DNA from: Diospyros lotus | Lineage: Eukaryota; Streptophyta; Magnoliopsida; Ericales; Ebenaceae | Direction of reading: 5' to 3' | DNA: 64,000 nt | Assembly (NCBI RefSeq): GCF_014633365.1 | Contig: NC_068339.1 | Span: 28,343,316 to 28,407,315, forward strand | Part shown: positions 35,107 to 46,515 of the stretch, one piece after another | How the letters are laid out: the number at the start of each line of letters is the position of its first letter | How positions within the stretch are numbered: position 1 is the first letter of the stretch | Notes under the pieces: model-generated | What the model was told of the DNA's origin: nothing | The model's database searches: none | What the model saw: the letters and a program-made list of their open reading frames with translations, nothing else | Translations under genes and position numbers: made by a program

Positions 35107-36960
35107 CTAATCTACTAGGAACGTGCAATAACTAATTTAGATGGAAAGGTATTGAACATAACGTGGCCAAATGACTAAACAATATCAAAGAAATCATGCA
35201 ATGGTAACTCATCTACAACAAGGTATCAAATGTCAGATGTTTCTCTAAAAACTAGTTCTTGGCACTCTCGAAATAAAAATTATTTGCTTTACTCTGGGGG
35301 CTAGGCTCATGCTCTAACCCTATGCTGGACTCCACCTAGCCTATGGCTTTACCACGGGCAACCTAGTGTGAGAAACTTCACCTGGTAACCACTCGATGGT
35401 TAAAATGGGAGCGTACCAACCTAAAGACTAGTTTATTGTAATGGTTTAGCTCTAAGGGTCCCACATGCTTAAACTCGGTGAGATGGTCAGGCTAGAGATG
35501 GCCACGCCACGATTCTTCGTGATAGCCTAGCGAGAAGCTAACAGGTAGCATAAACGGGCATCGACAATTTCACCTTAGTTATCACTATCCTGGCACCCCA
35601 ACCTGTGGTGATTGATTCGAGGTACGTAAGAAACTCCTTTTTACTTGCTCTATCATCCATGGTTTTCTATTTTTTAAGCTTGTATACATCAAACTACATT
35701 GGATTGCTTGAGTTAAGAATTTTAGGCGCTAACTCTATGATTGAGAAGCCATATGCTAGCCGATAGGATAAGAAAAAATCTTTAGCTAGTGAATGGCATA
35801 ATACTCTCACAAAGACTAAGGTATTGCATCGACCAATCTAGTCTTTCTATATTTAATCTCTTGACTAACATGGTTGGAAGATCCAAGGGAATGTGTGAGA
35901 GCATTGCCAGGTACCATTACTTATCATGTTCATCTTTATTCCTGGTACATGAATTCCTACTTTTTCACTAATACATAATGCGAGACACAAAAATCAGCAA
36001 CACATGTTGCAAGAAAACCAAAAATGTCAAACATGTGAAAAATTGTATTGCTCATTCCATTTCTTCAAAACAATTACATTCAAAATTAGAAAGTACAGAC
36101 AAAAAATACAATAAAAATTAGAAGAGTAAGGCCTAACATGTGGAAGGTTGAGGTGGGATGACTGGCTACTGAAAAGCCATTCTCATAGCCCTGATTAGAC
36201 TGTTTCTAAGGTTTTCCTTCAAATCGCTTGAAATACTATCTTCCACCTCCTAGACCACCCCTACGACACCCAAATAAAAAATTTTCTCCCAAGCGTACAT
36301 CGGGTCCACGCCCTAGGGAAGTGGAGAATATTATTCATCATCCTCAAATCGAGGTACTCATTTAGATTCCAAGTAGCGGGGTCATGTAGACGCTAGTTCG
36401 GGACCTTGAAGCAAGTCACCTTAAGAAAAATCCACCCTCCTGGGAGATGACTCACCAAGACCCTTTAATCCCATAAAAACCCGGCTTAGCTATAAGGCCC
36501 AAGTCTAAATATAACGAAAGCATTAGCAAAAACTTATCTGTGCCTAAAAGCATTCCTTAGAGAATTCGTTGCCCTTGAACGCTCAAGTATCTATGTTTAT
36601 GTCATTTCCTATGGCAAAAATCTTATCTCAACCCTAACATTTCCAACTCTTGAGCCACGGGGCTATTTTCCTGGCGCTACATCACCAATAAGGCTTATAC
36701 TTCCATTTACCATGCTTTAAGGGCATGCCTTTATCTTTCCCTAAATGGATCATCTTTGAGGATGCCTTAAGCTATGCCTCCAAATATTTTGTTGCCCACT
36801 CAACATGTTGAGCTCTGCCCGCTGCGTGTCCTAACTTTAATAAAAGATCTCATTTTTTGTGTCGACACGAGGCCATAAATCCTTGAAAAATAGATTTGTC
36901 CATTAAGGCAGGTAGACATGCAAGAAGTAATATACTCTTCCCTTCGACTTAAAAGTCAAA
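35107..36960. other. Interior remnant of a third Tat-like element, no intact coding
   Basis: It lies between the LTR ending at 35106 and a PPT at 36961. Minus-strand translation around 36120-36480 is weakly protein-like and could be aORF C-terminus, but stops interrupt it and I do not call a gene. 35590 carries TGGCACCCCAACC, faintly like a Tat PBS. Otherwise nothing is recognised. Confidence 0.4.
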
Positions 36961-36976
36961 GAAAAGAGTGGGGGCT
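36961..36976 (+). promoter_or_regulatory. Polypurine tract of a plus-strand Tat-like element
   Basis: GAAAAGAGTGGGGGCT lies immediately before an LTR starting TGTTGTGCC (36979). This sets the plus orientation of the third Tat-like remnant. Confidence 0.75.
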
Positions 36977-36978
36977 AT

Positions 36979-39171
36979 TGTTGTGCCATAGATTTTTCAA
37001 AAAAACATCCACCTGAGGGTATTTTTATTGAATAAATATAACTTAGCGTATTTCTAATGAATAAATCTAAGTGGGTATATTTTAAATGAGTAATTCCAAG
37101 TAGGAGTATTTTTTTCAAAGAATAAATCATGAGTAAATGGCAAGAAAATAATTAATAATGCTTATAATGTAATTATTCTTGATTTGGGGGGCAAAATGGT
37201 CCATGGAAAAATATGGCACTATTCCCTATAAATTACACAGTTAATGAATATCACAGACTTTTTTTTAGCATGGTTCCCAAAGCTCCTCTTTATCTTTCGA
37301 CCCCAACATTCCTTCTTGCGATAATATGTCGCAACACTCCTTGTCGCAACATCCTTGCGGCACAATGGTGCCTTACAACATTCCTTTTTGCGGCAGTCTA
37401 CCGCGACCATTCTTGCGGCATCACTTCTTACAACACCTTTGCGGCGTCCTTGCAGCACAATGGTGCCTTGCTGCATTCCTTCTTGCGGCAGTCTGCCGCA
37501 ACCATTCTCAGTACCCTTACGACATCCTTGCAGCACAATGGTGCCATGCAGCATCATTTATTACGGCACCCTTACAAGCATCCTTGCAGCGTGATGGTGC
37601 CTTGCTGCATTCCTTCTCGTGGCATCCTCGCAACATGCTTGCGGCACAATGGTGCCTTGTGGTAACACATCCTCTCAACAGCACTTCTTGTGGCAGTATT
37701 ACAGCAAACATTCCTCTTAGCCTTGCGGAAGTCTTGCCGCAACATCCTCTTGGCAGCACCTTCTTGCGATAGTCTTGCCATAACCTTACTCTCGATAGTT
37801 GAATCTTCTTGCGGCAACTCATCCTCGCAACACTAATTCTCCTTGCCTGCTTGCAGCATCTCCTTCCTGCACATTTCAATTTCTCTCAGCAAATAACCTC
37901 TCAACAAGAAGATTATTTCCTTTCGACAAGGCCAAAATCTCTTGGCAATTGTTGCGTATCTCACAACAATATTCAAATATAATATTAATATACCAATATT
38001 CAAATAGCAACCCATGAGCATGTATATTGGAAATATAATATGTAATTAGGCTATAGGCATATCATAAGCTGCCATTATCTAATTGCAATATCCCAACAAT
38101 AAAGAAATATTCAATCACATTTGAAGTATGTTCAATATATAATTATATTCAATCATATATCTAAGAATATCTAATTCGGTCACATGCAATCTAATTCTTC
38201 AAGCAAGTGCCCATGGGGCCCCACGACTATGGCTATGTGGTTTATCCCCTATAACCTTCAATTGTAATTCACCCAATATGCACACCCATATGTCATACAA
38301 ATATAAAGTTACCCATAATGTGTAAGGTGAAGTGATTAGTAAAATACACAATGTGCATGGACTATGTGTGTGTCTATCAAGCCGTTTTAGGTGCCCAACG
38401 GACCCACGTTTTGGGCTTGGTCCTTGCACTCTTCAATTTCCCTTAGAATTAAATATATGTATATCGCATGAATATAATTGTTTAATTATATATTGTACTA
38501 CCTGCAATGTAACTCTTTTCGAGAGAATTAATCCATACCTTGCATAATCGAGATGCCATCTCAGAGATATTGTACGAAATTCAGAGTAATAAAAGCATCA
38601 TCTATCGTCTCGGGATTTTGCTCAAGCTAGATGTGTACAGACCAAGAACCTGCTCTAGTAGCTCGCCGTAAGGCCCACCTTCTCCCAGAGGACTCCCTAG
38701 GTTGTCCTGTCTCTAGGGGGTGGGATTCCTCTTAAGCTCATTCGAGTGCTCCTAACATGCAGGTTCACCCCTGACACCTGTTAAAAGTACTATGACCAAA
38801 CCCTCACTTGCCAGGAAAGGTACATCTTTATATTCGTTAATTACATCATTTATTTAGCACACTATTTTCCCTCATGTACTCAATTAAGCATCGGAGGTCA
38901 TACGCGGGTGAGGAATCCCCGCGTACCTTCTAACTTGTTCTTGTGAAAGTAATTATGCACCGAACACATAGGAGGCTACTCCTAGATGGATTAATCCAAT
39001 ACCAAAAATACCCTTGAGGGCTCACTCCAGACCTCAGCCAGATAATCGAAGACCGAAGCTACCTAATGTACACTTCCACAAGTAGACACCTACCAGTTAT
39101 TCGCCTCGCTCTACTACTGCTTCAGCATTCCTGCCTCACAAATTCTAATTGTTGTATTTTTTGCAATAACA
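36979..39171 (+). repeat. 3' LTR of a third Tat-like element (about 2.2 kb)
   Basis: It starts TGTTGTGCC after the PPT and ends ...TTGCAATAACA at 39171, the same style as the ends at 35106 and 52978. It has the R/U5 phrase AAGCATCGGAGG near 38886. Immediately after it the sequence resumes inside a copia LTR, about 25 bp from that LTR's expected start, so this Tat element inserted into it. Confidence 0.65.
37320..37850. repeat. GCGGCA/GCAACA degenerate repeat array in U3
   Basis: Phrases such as CTTGCGGCA, GCAGCACAATGGTGCC and GCATTCCTTCTTGCGGCAG recur dozens of times in about 530 bp, often 11-13, 21 or 33 bp apart. They generate long cysteine/histidine-rich frames on both strands that are artefacts. 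Confidence 0.8.
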
Positions 39172-39690
39172 ATTTTGATGAAGAAAAACAAATTGATTTA
39201 TACCCTAAGTCATAAGTTAAGTTTATGGTTTTCAACAAAAATCAATTTCAAGTACTTTATTAAAATGAAAACCAAACAAATTATATTCTTATACATATAT
39301 GAAAATTTGCTTAAACAAGTACTATGATGAATCTCCTAAATGATTTTCAAAAATTAGTTTTGAAACCGTTAGTTAAAATGAAGCAATATTTTTCAAAGGC
39401 AAAAGGACCATTTTTATGTTCTTGATAGATTGATGTTTTGTCTTTGATACAGTTTTGATGATAAAAATTAATTATATTTTGACGATAAAATTATTTTATT
39501 AATGTTTATTAACTTGGTTCTCTAAATTACTTTTATATGTTCTATTAAGCACTAAAATAAAAATTAATTTCATTATGCAATCAAATGTCAAAAATCTTGT
39601 AATAAATTTCTTGATGATATTTGGAGTATTATGTTTTTATTTAATTAAAAATATTAAATACTTTTGAAAATAATTTTAAAGAGGAGTAAA
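39172..39690 (+). mobile_element. Copia-type LTR 5' fragments (two, nested or abutting)
   Basis: 39172-39430 matches 31070-31330 of the solo LTR (shared phrase AAAATGAAAACCAAA). At 39431 a second start, TGATGTTTTGTCTTTGATAC, matches the beginning of the LTR at 53575. Both are truncated: the left one by the Tat element, the right one near the poly-T at about 39700. Confidence 0.7.
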
Positions 39691-41516
39691 AGTTTCAAAT
39701 TGATTTTTTTTTTTTTTTTTTTTTGTCGTACGACGACTCCACCCTTAGAAACCCTGGCCGAGGGAATCAAGGGAGAAGTGTTAAGAAGGAATGGTACTTG
39801 CTAGAATCACAATTGAGAACACCACAACATTTTATAACCAACAACAAGGTTATACGTATATAAAATTGTACATCAAGTACTGACATATATATTGGGGCCA
39901 TACACCCATAACATCTCAAAGAAAAGAATACAGGGCCCTCAAAAGAGCTAAACATCAACAACACAAGCACCATGCCAAAATCCCCCAAAGACCTTTTGTC
40001 TAGAACAACTCTGTACTCATCTAGACATTGGACCCCACATTGCAAGGTTCCCCATCTTCTTTGAACTTGCCCCTACTTGAAATAATGTAAACACAAGTTA
40101 CAAAGCCCAACAAGTAATATAGAAATAAAGACAATGAGAATATCAGGGTCCACCCATAGATGATAACAAATTCCCCCACTCACACACAGGTAAAGGAAAG
40201 GAGCCGAGCCATATGCACCATGAACATACAATGACATGCACCTACAATATGCTGGCATCAAGCCATAATGACCATGTATAGAGAATACAGTGCATGCTCC
40301 CATAAACACTTTCCTAGCATAATCATATCATTGGATTTAGGTCCTACACGAGTTCGACAGTATAGCCTATCCAAGCTTGATAAGAATCTGGCATTATAGC
40401 CTACTCGAGCTTGCAGTTTATAACTGTAAGGGATATCCCAGGGGATCCTATCAGCAACACGCATCATATATCGCATATAATCCCCATACCATTGCATGCA
40501 CAACCAAAGATACCGTGTCCCTCACGAGACCCATGCATAAGATCTCTTGTAACAACATGCACAAACCATATATACTCACACAATCATGATTGAAATGCAT
40601 GGGATACACGTAAGAGGAAAGAAATATGAGCTAAAAGGGAGAAAAGAGGTTTCCAAGCTTGCAAAAGGAATTTGGGCCAAAATAAAGGAATATCGATCGA
40701 CAGATGCCAATTTCTCGCTAAAAGGCAATATGTCAATAGATTTCCCTCAATCTGTCGATTGTTAGAGGCAAAAATCACCCTGATCCTCTATCTTTCACAC
40801 CTGAACCTTGGCAAAATAATTCAAACTCTTGCCAAATCTTCACCTTATCAAAAGAGGCATCATTCCCAAGCAAAATAGGGAGAACAAGTCCTTTTAGAAT
40901 GATTAATAAGGAGATTAAACAAGAAAAAAGAAATAAATTACAATCATGTAGTTGTTTTGGTCTCAAAGGAAAGAACTTGGTAAAAACCATCTCAAATACT
41001 GAAATTTCAGACTTATAGCTATTTGAAAGGATAAGAACTTGCCTTAACTTGTTTCTCTAACAATCCCTAACTCCATTTTACCTCTAACACCACCTATAAG
41101 CTGCCATACATAGAGATTGTCATCTCTCGTCAACCACAAAATAGAGGAAAGCAGAATTCTAAGCTAGGGAGAGCTAGAAGATGAGTTTCCCACCTTGAGA
41201 TCCTTAGTGACCACAAGAAGAAAAATAGTGAACCCTAGTAGCTATCTTGTCCCTCCTGAAGCTCCACTGCCTCTATTTTTCCTCTTCTTCCAACTTTTCT
41301 CCTTCTATATATATATATATACACTTAACACTTTGGTTTAATTTTAATTCCTATTTTTCAGCCCACTTAGCTAACTTAATCACCCTCATTAATCCCCTTA
41401 ATCAACTTACTTGCATGTGCATGGAAGGTGTTAGAAAATTTGAGAAGTTGCCTGCTCTCTTTCGCTTGTAAAATGGCCTTCCACGGTAAAAACAGTTTAC
41501 AGACTAGCCAAATCGA

Positions 41517-41613
41517 TCGACAATTGGGCAAATTAGTCAACATATGCCTAGCAATCTGTCAACCAATAATGGCCTTTGAGCCAAAAGGTCGACAATTGCC
41601 CTTGGCCAGTCAA
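41517..41613. repeat. Phased TCGACAATTG-word array
   Basis: Cores at 41517 (TCGA), 41537 (TCAA), 41559 (TCAA), 41589 (TCGA) and 41610 (TCAA), with spacings of 20, 22, 30 and 21 bp. A weaker set with the same word lies at 40697-40755. It lies in the gypsy-like LTR, so the pattern is not limited to copia elements. Confidence 0.8.
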
Positions 41614-41760
41614 CAAATGCTGCTCCTAAACCACTTCTTTCCTTCTCTTCTTGTTTCTTTTACCACCTACTCTTTTTTCTTCCTTAAACAAATCCATACA
41701 ACAGATGAAATGCTACCATTAACTTACATTAAAACCACTAATAGGATGTTATTGGTTACT

Positions 41761-41880
41761 ACAGTGATTTTGCTATAGTGACATTTGACCGTTACTACAG
41801 TGACCATGACCGTCACTACAGTAACTTTAACTGTCGCTACAGTAACTTCAACCCTCACTATAGTAATTTGCTACAGTAAC
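41761..41880. repeat. Phased CTACAGTRAC-word array
   Basis: Cores ACAGTGA/ACAGTAA at 41761, 41776, 41797, 41818, 41839, 41860 and 41873. The middle spacings are 21, 21, 21 and 21 bp. The word has no TCGA, so the 21-bp step is not a property of one word. Confidence 0.8.
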
Positions 41881-41908
41881 TTTTTGTAAAATCATCTTAG
41901 GTAAACTA

Positions 41909-42190
41909 TCGACCGTTTAATGTAATATGTTGATCGTTTCTATTATTTTTGACAAACTATCGACCGTTTTATTCAATTTGTCAACCGTTTTGTTATTCTG
42001 GGACAAGTTGTCGACCTTTTTTTGCAAACTATCGGCCTTTTGAAAACTTTCTCTCACTATCTAAATGTCGATAGCCCCTGCATCAAGAATGTCGACCATT
42101 TCTTCAAAACTGTCGACTGTTTTGTCTAACATGTCAATAGTTATTTGAATTTTAAGCTAATCTGTCAATCGTTTCTTTGAAATTATAGAC
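41909..42190. repeat. Phased TATCGACCGTTTT-word array
   Basis: Cores at 41909, 41930, 41960, 41981, 42011, 42032, 42068, 42092, 42113, 42134, 42165 and 42186. Spacings: 21, 30, 21, 30, 21, 36, 24, 21, 21, 31, 21. Variants are TCGA, TTGA, TCAA and one each of TCGG and TAGA. It lies upstream of the TATA box at 42290. Confidence 0.85.
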
Positions 42191-43573
42191 TGTTTTGTTC
42201 CAAAATCCTCCAATGGCTAGTTTTTCCACTCATCTAAAGTGTTCTTCCCACTACTAATGATTATATTCTTGAAAAAGCTTGTGAAACACTATAAATAGAG
42301 AGCAAAGGGATGAATCAAGACAACCAAGATGATTGATTTCAAGCTTTCAAGTGTTTATTCTTTCAAGAGTTTAATTGTTTCATTTGTTCTTCATTTTTAT
42401 TTCTAAAGGCTTTGATTATCATTTGTATTATTTCGTTCAAGTTTTATGTTTTTTTTAAGATATCTTGTAACTAAAAGTGTCTAATCTTAGATCCTCTCTT
42501 TTGTATCATTATTAGTTTTTCTATTAAAATTGCTTGAGGGTCTGCATTGATTGTAGGAGATTGTATTTCCTAGTTTGTTACTAGAGGGCTTGCTTGTTTA
42601 AGCAAGAGATTGTAAATTCCTAACTTATTGCTATATGGCCTATTCGGAAAGATGGGAGGATTATAGTGGATTAATTGAAAAATTCTTAATAAGGAGTTAA
42701 GGTAGTTGATTAGGCTTGGTTTAAATCGAACCACAATATATCGCTTGTGTATTTCTTGTTTTTGTTCTTGTTTTACTTTTGGCTTCGAACAATTCTCTTA
42801 CAAGCATTAAAATCTTATTTTTCACCAAAAAAGGATTTCAAACTTCAATCAAACTTTTAAATAGCCTAATTCACCCCCTCTTGGGTATTAGTGCTATTAC
42901 TATACAAACCTATCACTCAAATCTTCCCTCAAACCTCAATTGCTCTCCCACTTAATATTATTTATTACCCACTAGTCTTTTTATCATTACCCATTATCAT
43001 TATCTTCTTTTATTTGCCCACTAATTCCTCACTTGAACTTTCTTTTGATTAATTAATCTACCCTTACCCATTAATTCCCACTTTAATTATTGCCTACTAC
43101 TCATTGTTTATTAAATTTCCTCCACCAAGCTCCCACTAATTCCATTATTACCCATTTAGTCATTTTTTATTAATTAATCTGTCATTGTCTACTATTGCAA
43201 AATTATTTCCCAGTGTTGTAGCCCCCCAAGTTTGAACCTTGAGACCGCTTTAACTACAAAACTCCTACTCCTGCTAGACTCTCCATTAATATACATGCAC
43301 CAATTAATTATATACTAATCCAAACTACATTTACTAAAAATAAATTTCAAGTTTTTACTCCCAAGGTTTGAACAGACAACCTACCAACTTCCTTGTGCAC
43401 AAGTAACCACCAGGCTACAAGACTTCCTAATTTCATAAATGCAACGATTAATTTTAAATAAATCATTAGGAAATCAGAAAATATCAAGCCACAAATCTTT
43501 AGTAAATTGTAAATAAATCATTTTAAATACAGAAATAAATCATTATTATTTTCCAAAATATCGGGATCTTACA

Positions 43574-43840
43574 ACTTGGCGCATTATATAGAAGGTTAAG
43601 ACTTAGGATTTGGCATTGAAACCTATACACACACTCACAACTTCTTTGATTTGATCAACAACAGTCAAATTTGTTAAAAATACATATACCAATTATAAAG
43701 ATAAACATTTAGCATCTCATGCATATTCGTTTTTATCTTTCTTGTATAAGAGAACACAGTTAGACATCATAGAATAAAGAAATAAATCTCCAACGATCAA
43801 AACTCTTCTCTAAGTAACGACTATATTTTTCAAAATCTGA
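43574..43840. other. Short AT-rich spacer
   Basis: Between the gypsy-like LTR end and the next phased array. Nothing else is recognised. Confidence 0.5.
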
Positions 43841-43850
43841 TGCCAACTAC

Positions 43851-44600
43851 TCAACTAACTCCTAGTGATATTTGACTAATATATGAGCATACTCGATTGG
43901 ATATCTCATGTAATCGATTATATATAAACCTCACTTGAGTATGATTAAGTCATTACTCAACTAACTTAAAAGTCATAGAGATTTTGCATTAACTACTTGA
44001 TTACTAGGTTAAACTTACTCAACTAATACAAGCACATACTTGAGTGTATATAACTGATACTCAATTAACTTTAAGCACCAAAACTTAGCCAGGTCCAATC
44101 CAAACTTTACTCGACTAAATTATATGGATACTTGATTAACAAAATATTTCAAATCGATTGAAAGAAAGATATACTCGACTAAGAAGATACTTAGAATTTT
44201 GATATAAAAAGATACTCGATTAAAAACAATCCTTACTCGGTTGATTTTAGAAACATAGAGTTTGCATGAAATACTCAAATAGGAAACTTTAATAGTTGAT
44301 TGAAATAGTTTTGCTAAAACACATAATCAACTAGTTTTGAAGAAGACGCAAGGTATTACTCGATTGAAAATATGTTCAGACTTCATGGTTATAAAGATAC
44401 TTGATTTTTCAAAAAACTTACTCTGAGTGTTGAAGAATCAAGACTCGATTATAGAAATGACATAATTGATTATAGCTTTAAGAAATATAGTTTTATAAAA
44501 ACATACTCGAATATGTTTTTATGATACTCGATTGAAATATATCAATACTTGATTAACATAAAAGATAAACTAAGCAATACTCGATTGACTCAAAAAATCG
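43851..44600. repeat. Long phased ACTCGATT-word array, no LTR assigned
   Basis: The first six cores are at 43851, 43872, 43893, 43914, 43935 and 43957 (21, 21, 21, 21, 22 bp). Later ones are at 43997, 44019, 44040, 44061, 44111, 44132, 44154, 44175, 44216, 44237, 44275, 44296, 44327, 44360 and 44401, mostly 21, 31, 41 or 50 bp apart. Core variants are TCGA, TTGA and TCAA. It is the longest array in the window. It probably marks an LTR whose ends I cannot find. Confidence 0.85.
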
Positions 44601-45322
44601 TTTTAAGATTTGAAAATTAAGTGTATAAACTTTAAAAGAATATTTGAATACTTTTCCTTTAAAAGCTTTGAAAATACACATATATAAATTTGAACACATA
44701 CTTTTATACTTAGCCGATATTCAAAAATATTTTCTGAAGATTTTTTCATTATACTAGATTAAAAGAAAGTCAAACTTGACTATTTTGAAGAATATATATG
44801 TATGAAAGCTTAAAGTTCTCAAATTTAAGAAAAAAAATACTTTCATAAACTACAAAACACTTTGATCAATCATGCTCGACCTATATAAAACATATTTTGA
44901 CTAATTTGAAAGATATAAGTATGTATGAGTACAAAGTTTTCTAATTTAAAAAAAGTACATAAAATGTTTTGAAAATTATTAATAAATCAAATTTACTGAA
45001 AATATATTTTTTAAGATTATTTTTTCTATAAATCAAAATATAAATTTCTCAACACTTGAGTATTTAAACAACAATTTTGTATATTTTTAAGAGAAGATAT
45101 ATATTAATTTCAATTGACGCAAATAAGAGACATTTGTTTGCTTACTTCCACTAATATTATTCTGTCCAAAATACTGATTTATTCTCTAACGAAAGTTTCA
45201 CAAGTCCCAAACACACAAACTTCGTTGCTTATATATGTACGCTATAATTAAAAGCTAAATATGATCGTCGAATTTACAAACACCCTCAATATAGTAACAA
45301 TTAAAATAGGGTAAATTATACT
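44601..45322. other. AT-rich stretch, nothing recognised
   Basis: Very AT-rich, with repeated ATTTTGAAGAATATA-like phrases near 44780 and 44905. No gene or element ends are seen. Confidence 0.5.
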
Positions 45323-45700
45323 TAGGGTGTGTTTGATTGAAAAAAAATAGAAAAAAAAATATATTTTTTAATTTCATGAAAAACAATTCCCACCTCCCCT
45401 AGTTGCAATTTTCTATAGAAAATTGGTCAAAATATGCTTCAATATGTTGTACTGTGAAAATTTTCCACAGAAAATGTTAAACAATCAAACAAGCAAGAAT
45501 GAAAAATTTTGAATGAAAAAATTTCCATTGATGTGACATTGAAAAGGGATGAAAAAGGAAAATATTTTCCAATTCCATGGAAAATAATTCCCACCTCCCC
45601 CCTTAGTTGCAAATTTTTATGAAAGATGGGTTAAAATATGCTTCAATGTGTTGTACCATGAAAATTTTTCATGCAAAATGTTAAATAATCAAACATATAA
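45323..45700. mobile_element. MITE-like element with internal duplication
   Basis: Left end TAGGGTGTGTTTGATT (45323), right end AATCAAACAT (45687-45696); the terminal 10-mers pair at 9 of 10 positions. Two internal copies share AATTCCCACCTCCCC, CAAAATATGCTTCAAT-type and AATGTTAAA phrases, about 205 bp apart. Non-coding. It resembles hAT-derived miniature elements whose ends carry GTGTTTG. Confidence 0.55.
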
Positions 45701-46290
45701 TTAATGCTTTTGAGATTTAATTAAATAGCATAGAGATTTTTCCTAATTTTACACTTCGATTTTTAACCATATATCAAAAAAATTTGTACGAAAGAAACAC
45801 CTTTACATTTTCTTTTCTTCACTTTCTTTTCTTTATATAGATAATTAACTTAAATCTAGTTGATAGTATTATAAGTATATTTTTTTTTTAAATGAGTACT
45901 TACTTATTTATAAAGAGATATAAAATAATTTAAATTAATTTAAAATTAAAATTCTTACAAATAACAATTATATTGACATTTTGAATCTCATTAAAATTAT
46001 AATTTTTATAAATGATGTCTATCTTGACTTTTTTGTCTCTATTGGGATGGGATTAAGATTCTTTTAAATAATGATTATCTCTTGCACCTTTCAGTCGAAG
46101 GAGTTTTTTTAATTTTTTTTATTTTTTAATAGATTTTTGTCTATCACACAAAGGTGGGAAGGTTTTAGGGAAGTTGAAATAATTTAAAAAAATAATTAAA
46201 TAAATCCAAAAGGATAAAGGGAAGAAAATGACGCTTACGTATGGCTATTTTTCACATTCTGTTGTTTGTTATTATTTTTTTATTTATTTT
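45701..46290. other. AT-rich intergenic sequence
   Basis: A weak direct repeat, TCTTACAAATAACAATTAT (45950), is echoed by TCTTTTAAATAATGATTAT (46060). No gene is seen. Confidence 0.5.
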
Positions 46291-46293
46291 GTA

Positions 46294-46515
46294 ACCATTT
46301 TCTCTCCTTATAAAATTCCAAATCCTAATGATTCCCGTGTTGACGTGTCTTTTTCTCCTCCTTTTGTGTAAAGTCAAAAATACCCCTAACCACCCATGGC
46401 CACGCCCCCCCCTCTGAAAGTGGGAAGCATTACGTATCATGGCAACACCATTTCTCTCATATAAGCTTCCAAATCCTAATGATTCTCTCATCTTAACGTG
46501 CCTTTTTGTCCTATG
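46294..46515. repeat. Direct repeat, about 60 bp, 153 bp apart
   Basis: TTCCAAATCCTAATGATTC with matching flanks, including a TATA-like run just before it and (T)AACGTG/GACGTG then CTTTTT after it, occurs at about 46315 and again at about 46467. This is a local tandem duplication. Confidence 0.75.

Larger units (their letters stand above)
41755..42905 (+). mobile_element. Copia-type LTR, 3' two-thirds
   Basis: It contains two phased arrays, a TATA box (CACTATAAATAG, 42290), an R/U5 region with TTAGGCTTGGTTTAAATCGA (42710) and AATTCACCCCCTCTTGGG near the end. All are shared with the LTRs at 31046 and 53575. The matching start may be the fragment at 39431, separated from it by gypsy-like LTR sequence. 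Confidence 0.65.
39725..43573 (-). mobile_element. Tekay-like long LTR, reverse orientation, interrupted
   Basis: The right end ...GGGATCTTACA (43573) equals an LTR start TGTAAGATCCC in reverse. The left end is near TGTCGTACGACGAC (39725), after a poly-T run. The interior has LTR-like non-coding sequence and a TA run at 41304-41325, interrupted by copia LTR sequence at about 41755-42905. Boundaries are approximate. Confidence 0.45.

Noticed and set aside
37213..37879. Long Cys/His-rich frames on both strands
   Set aside because: They follow from the GCGGCA word array; several frames and both strands are open alike.
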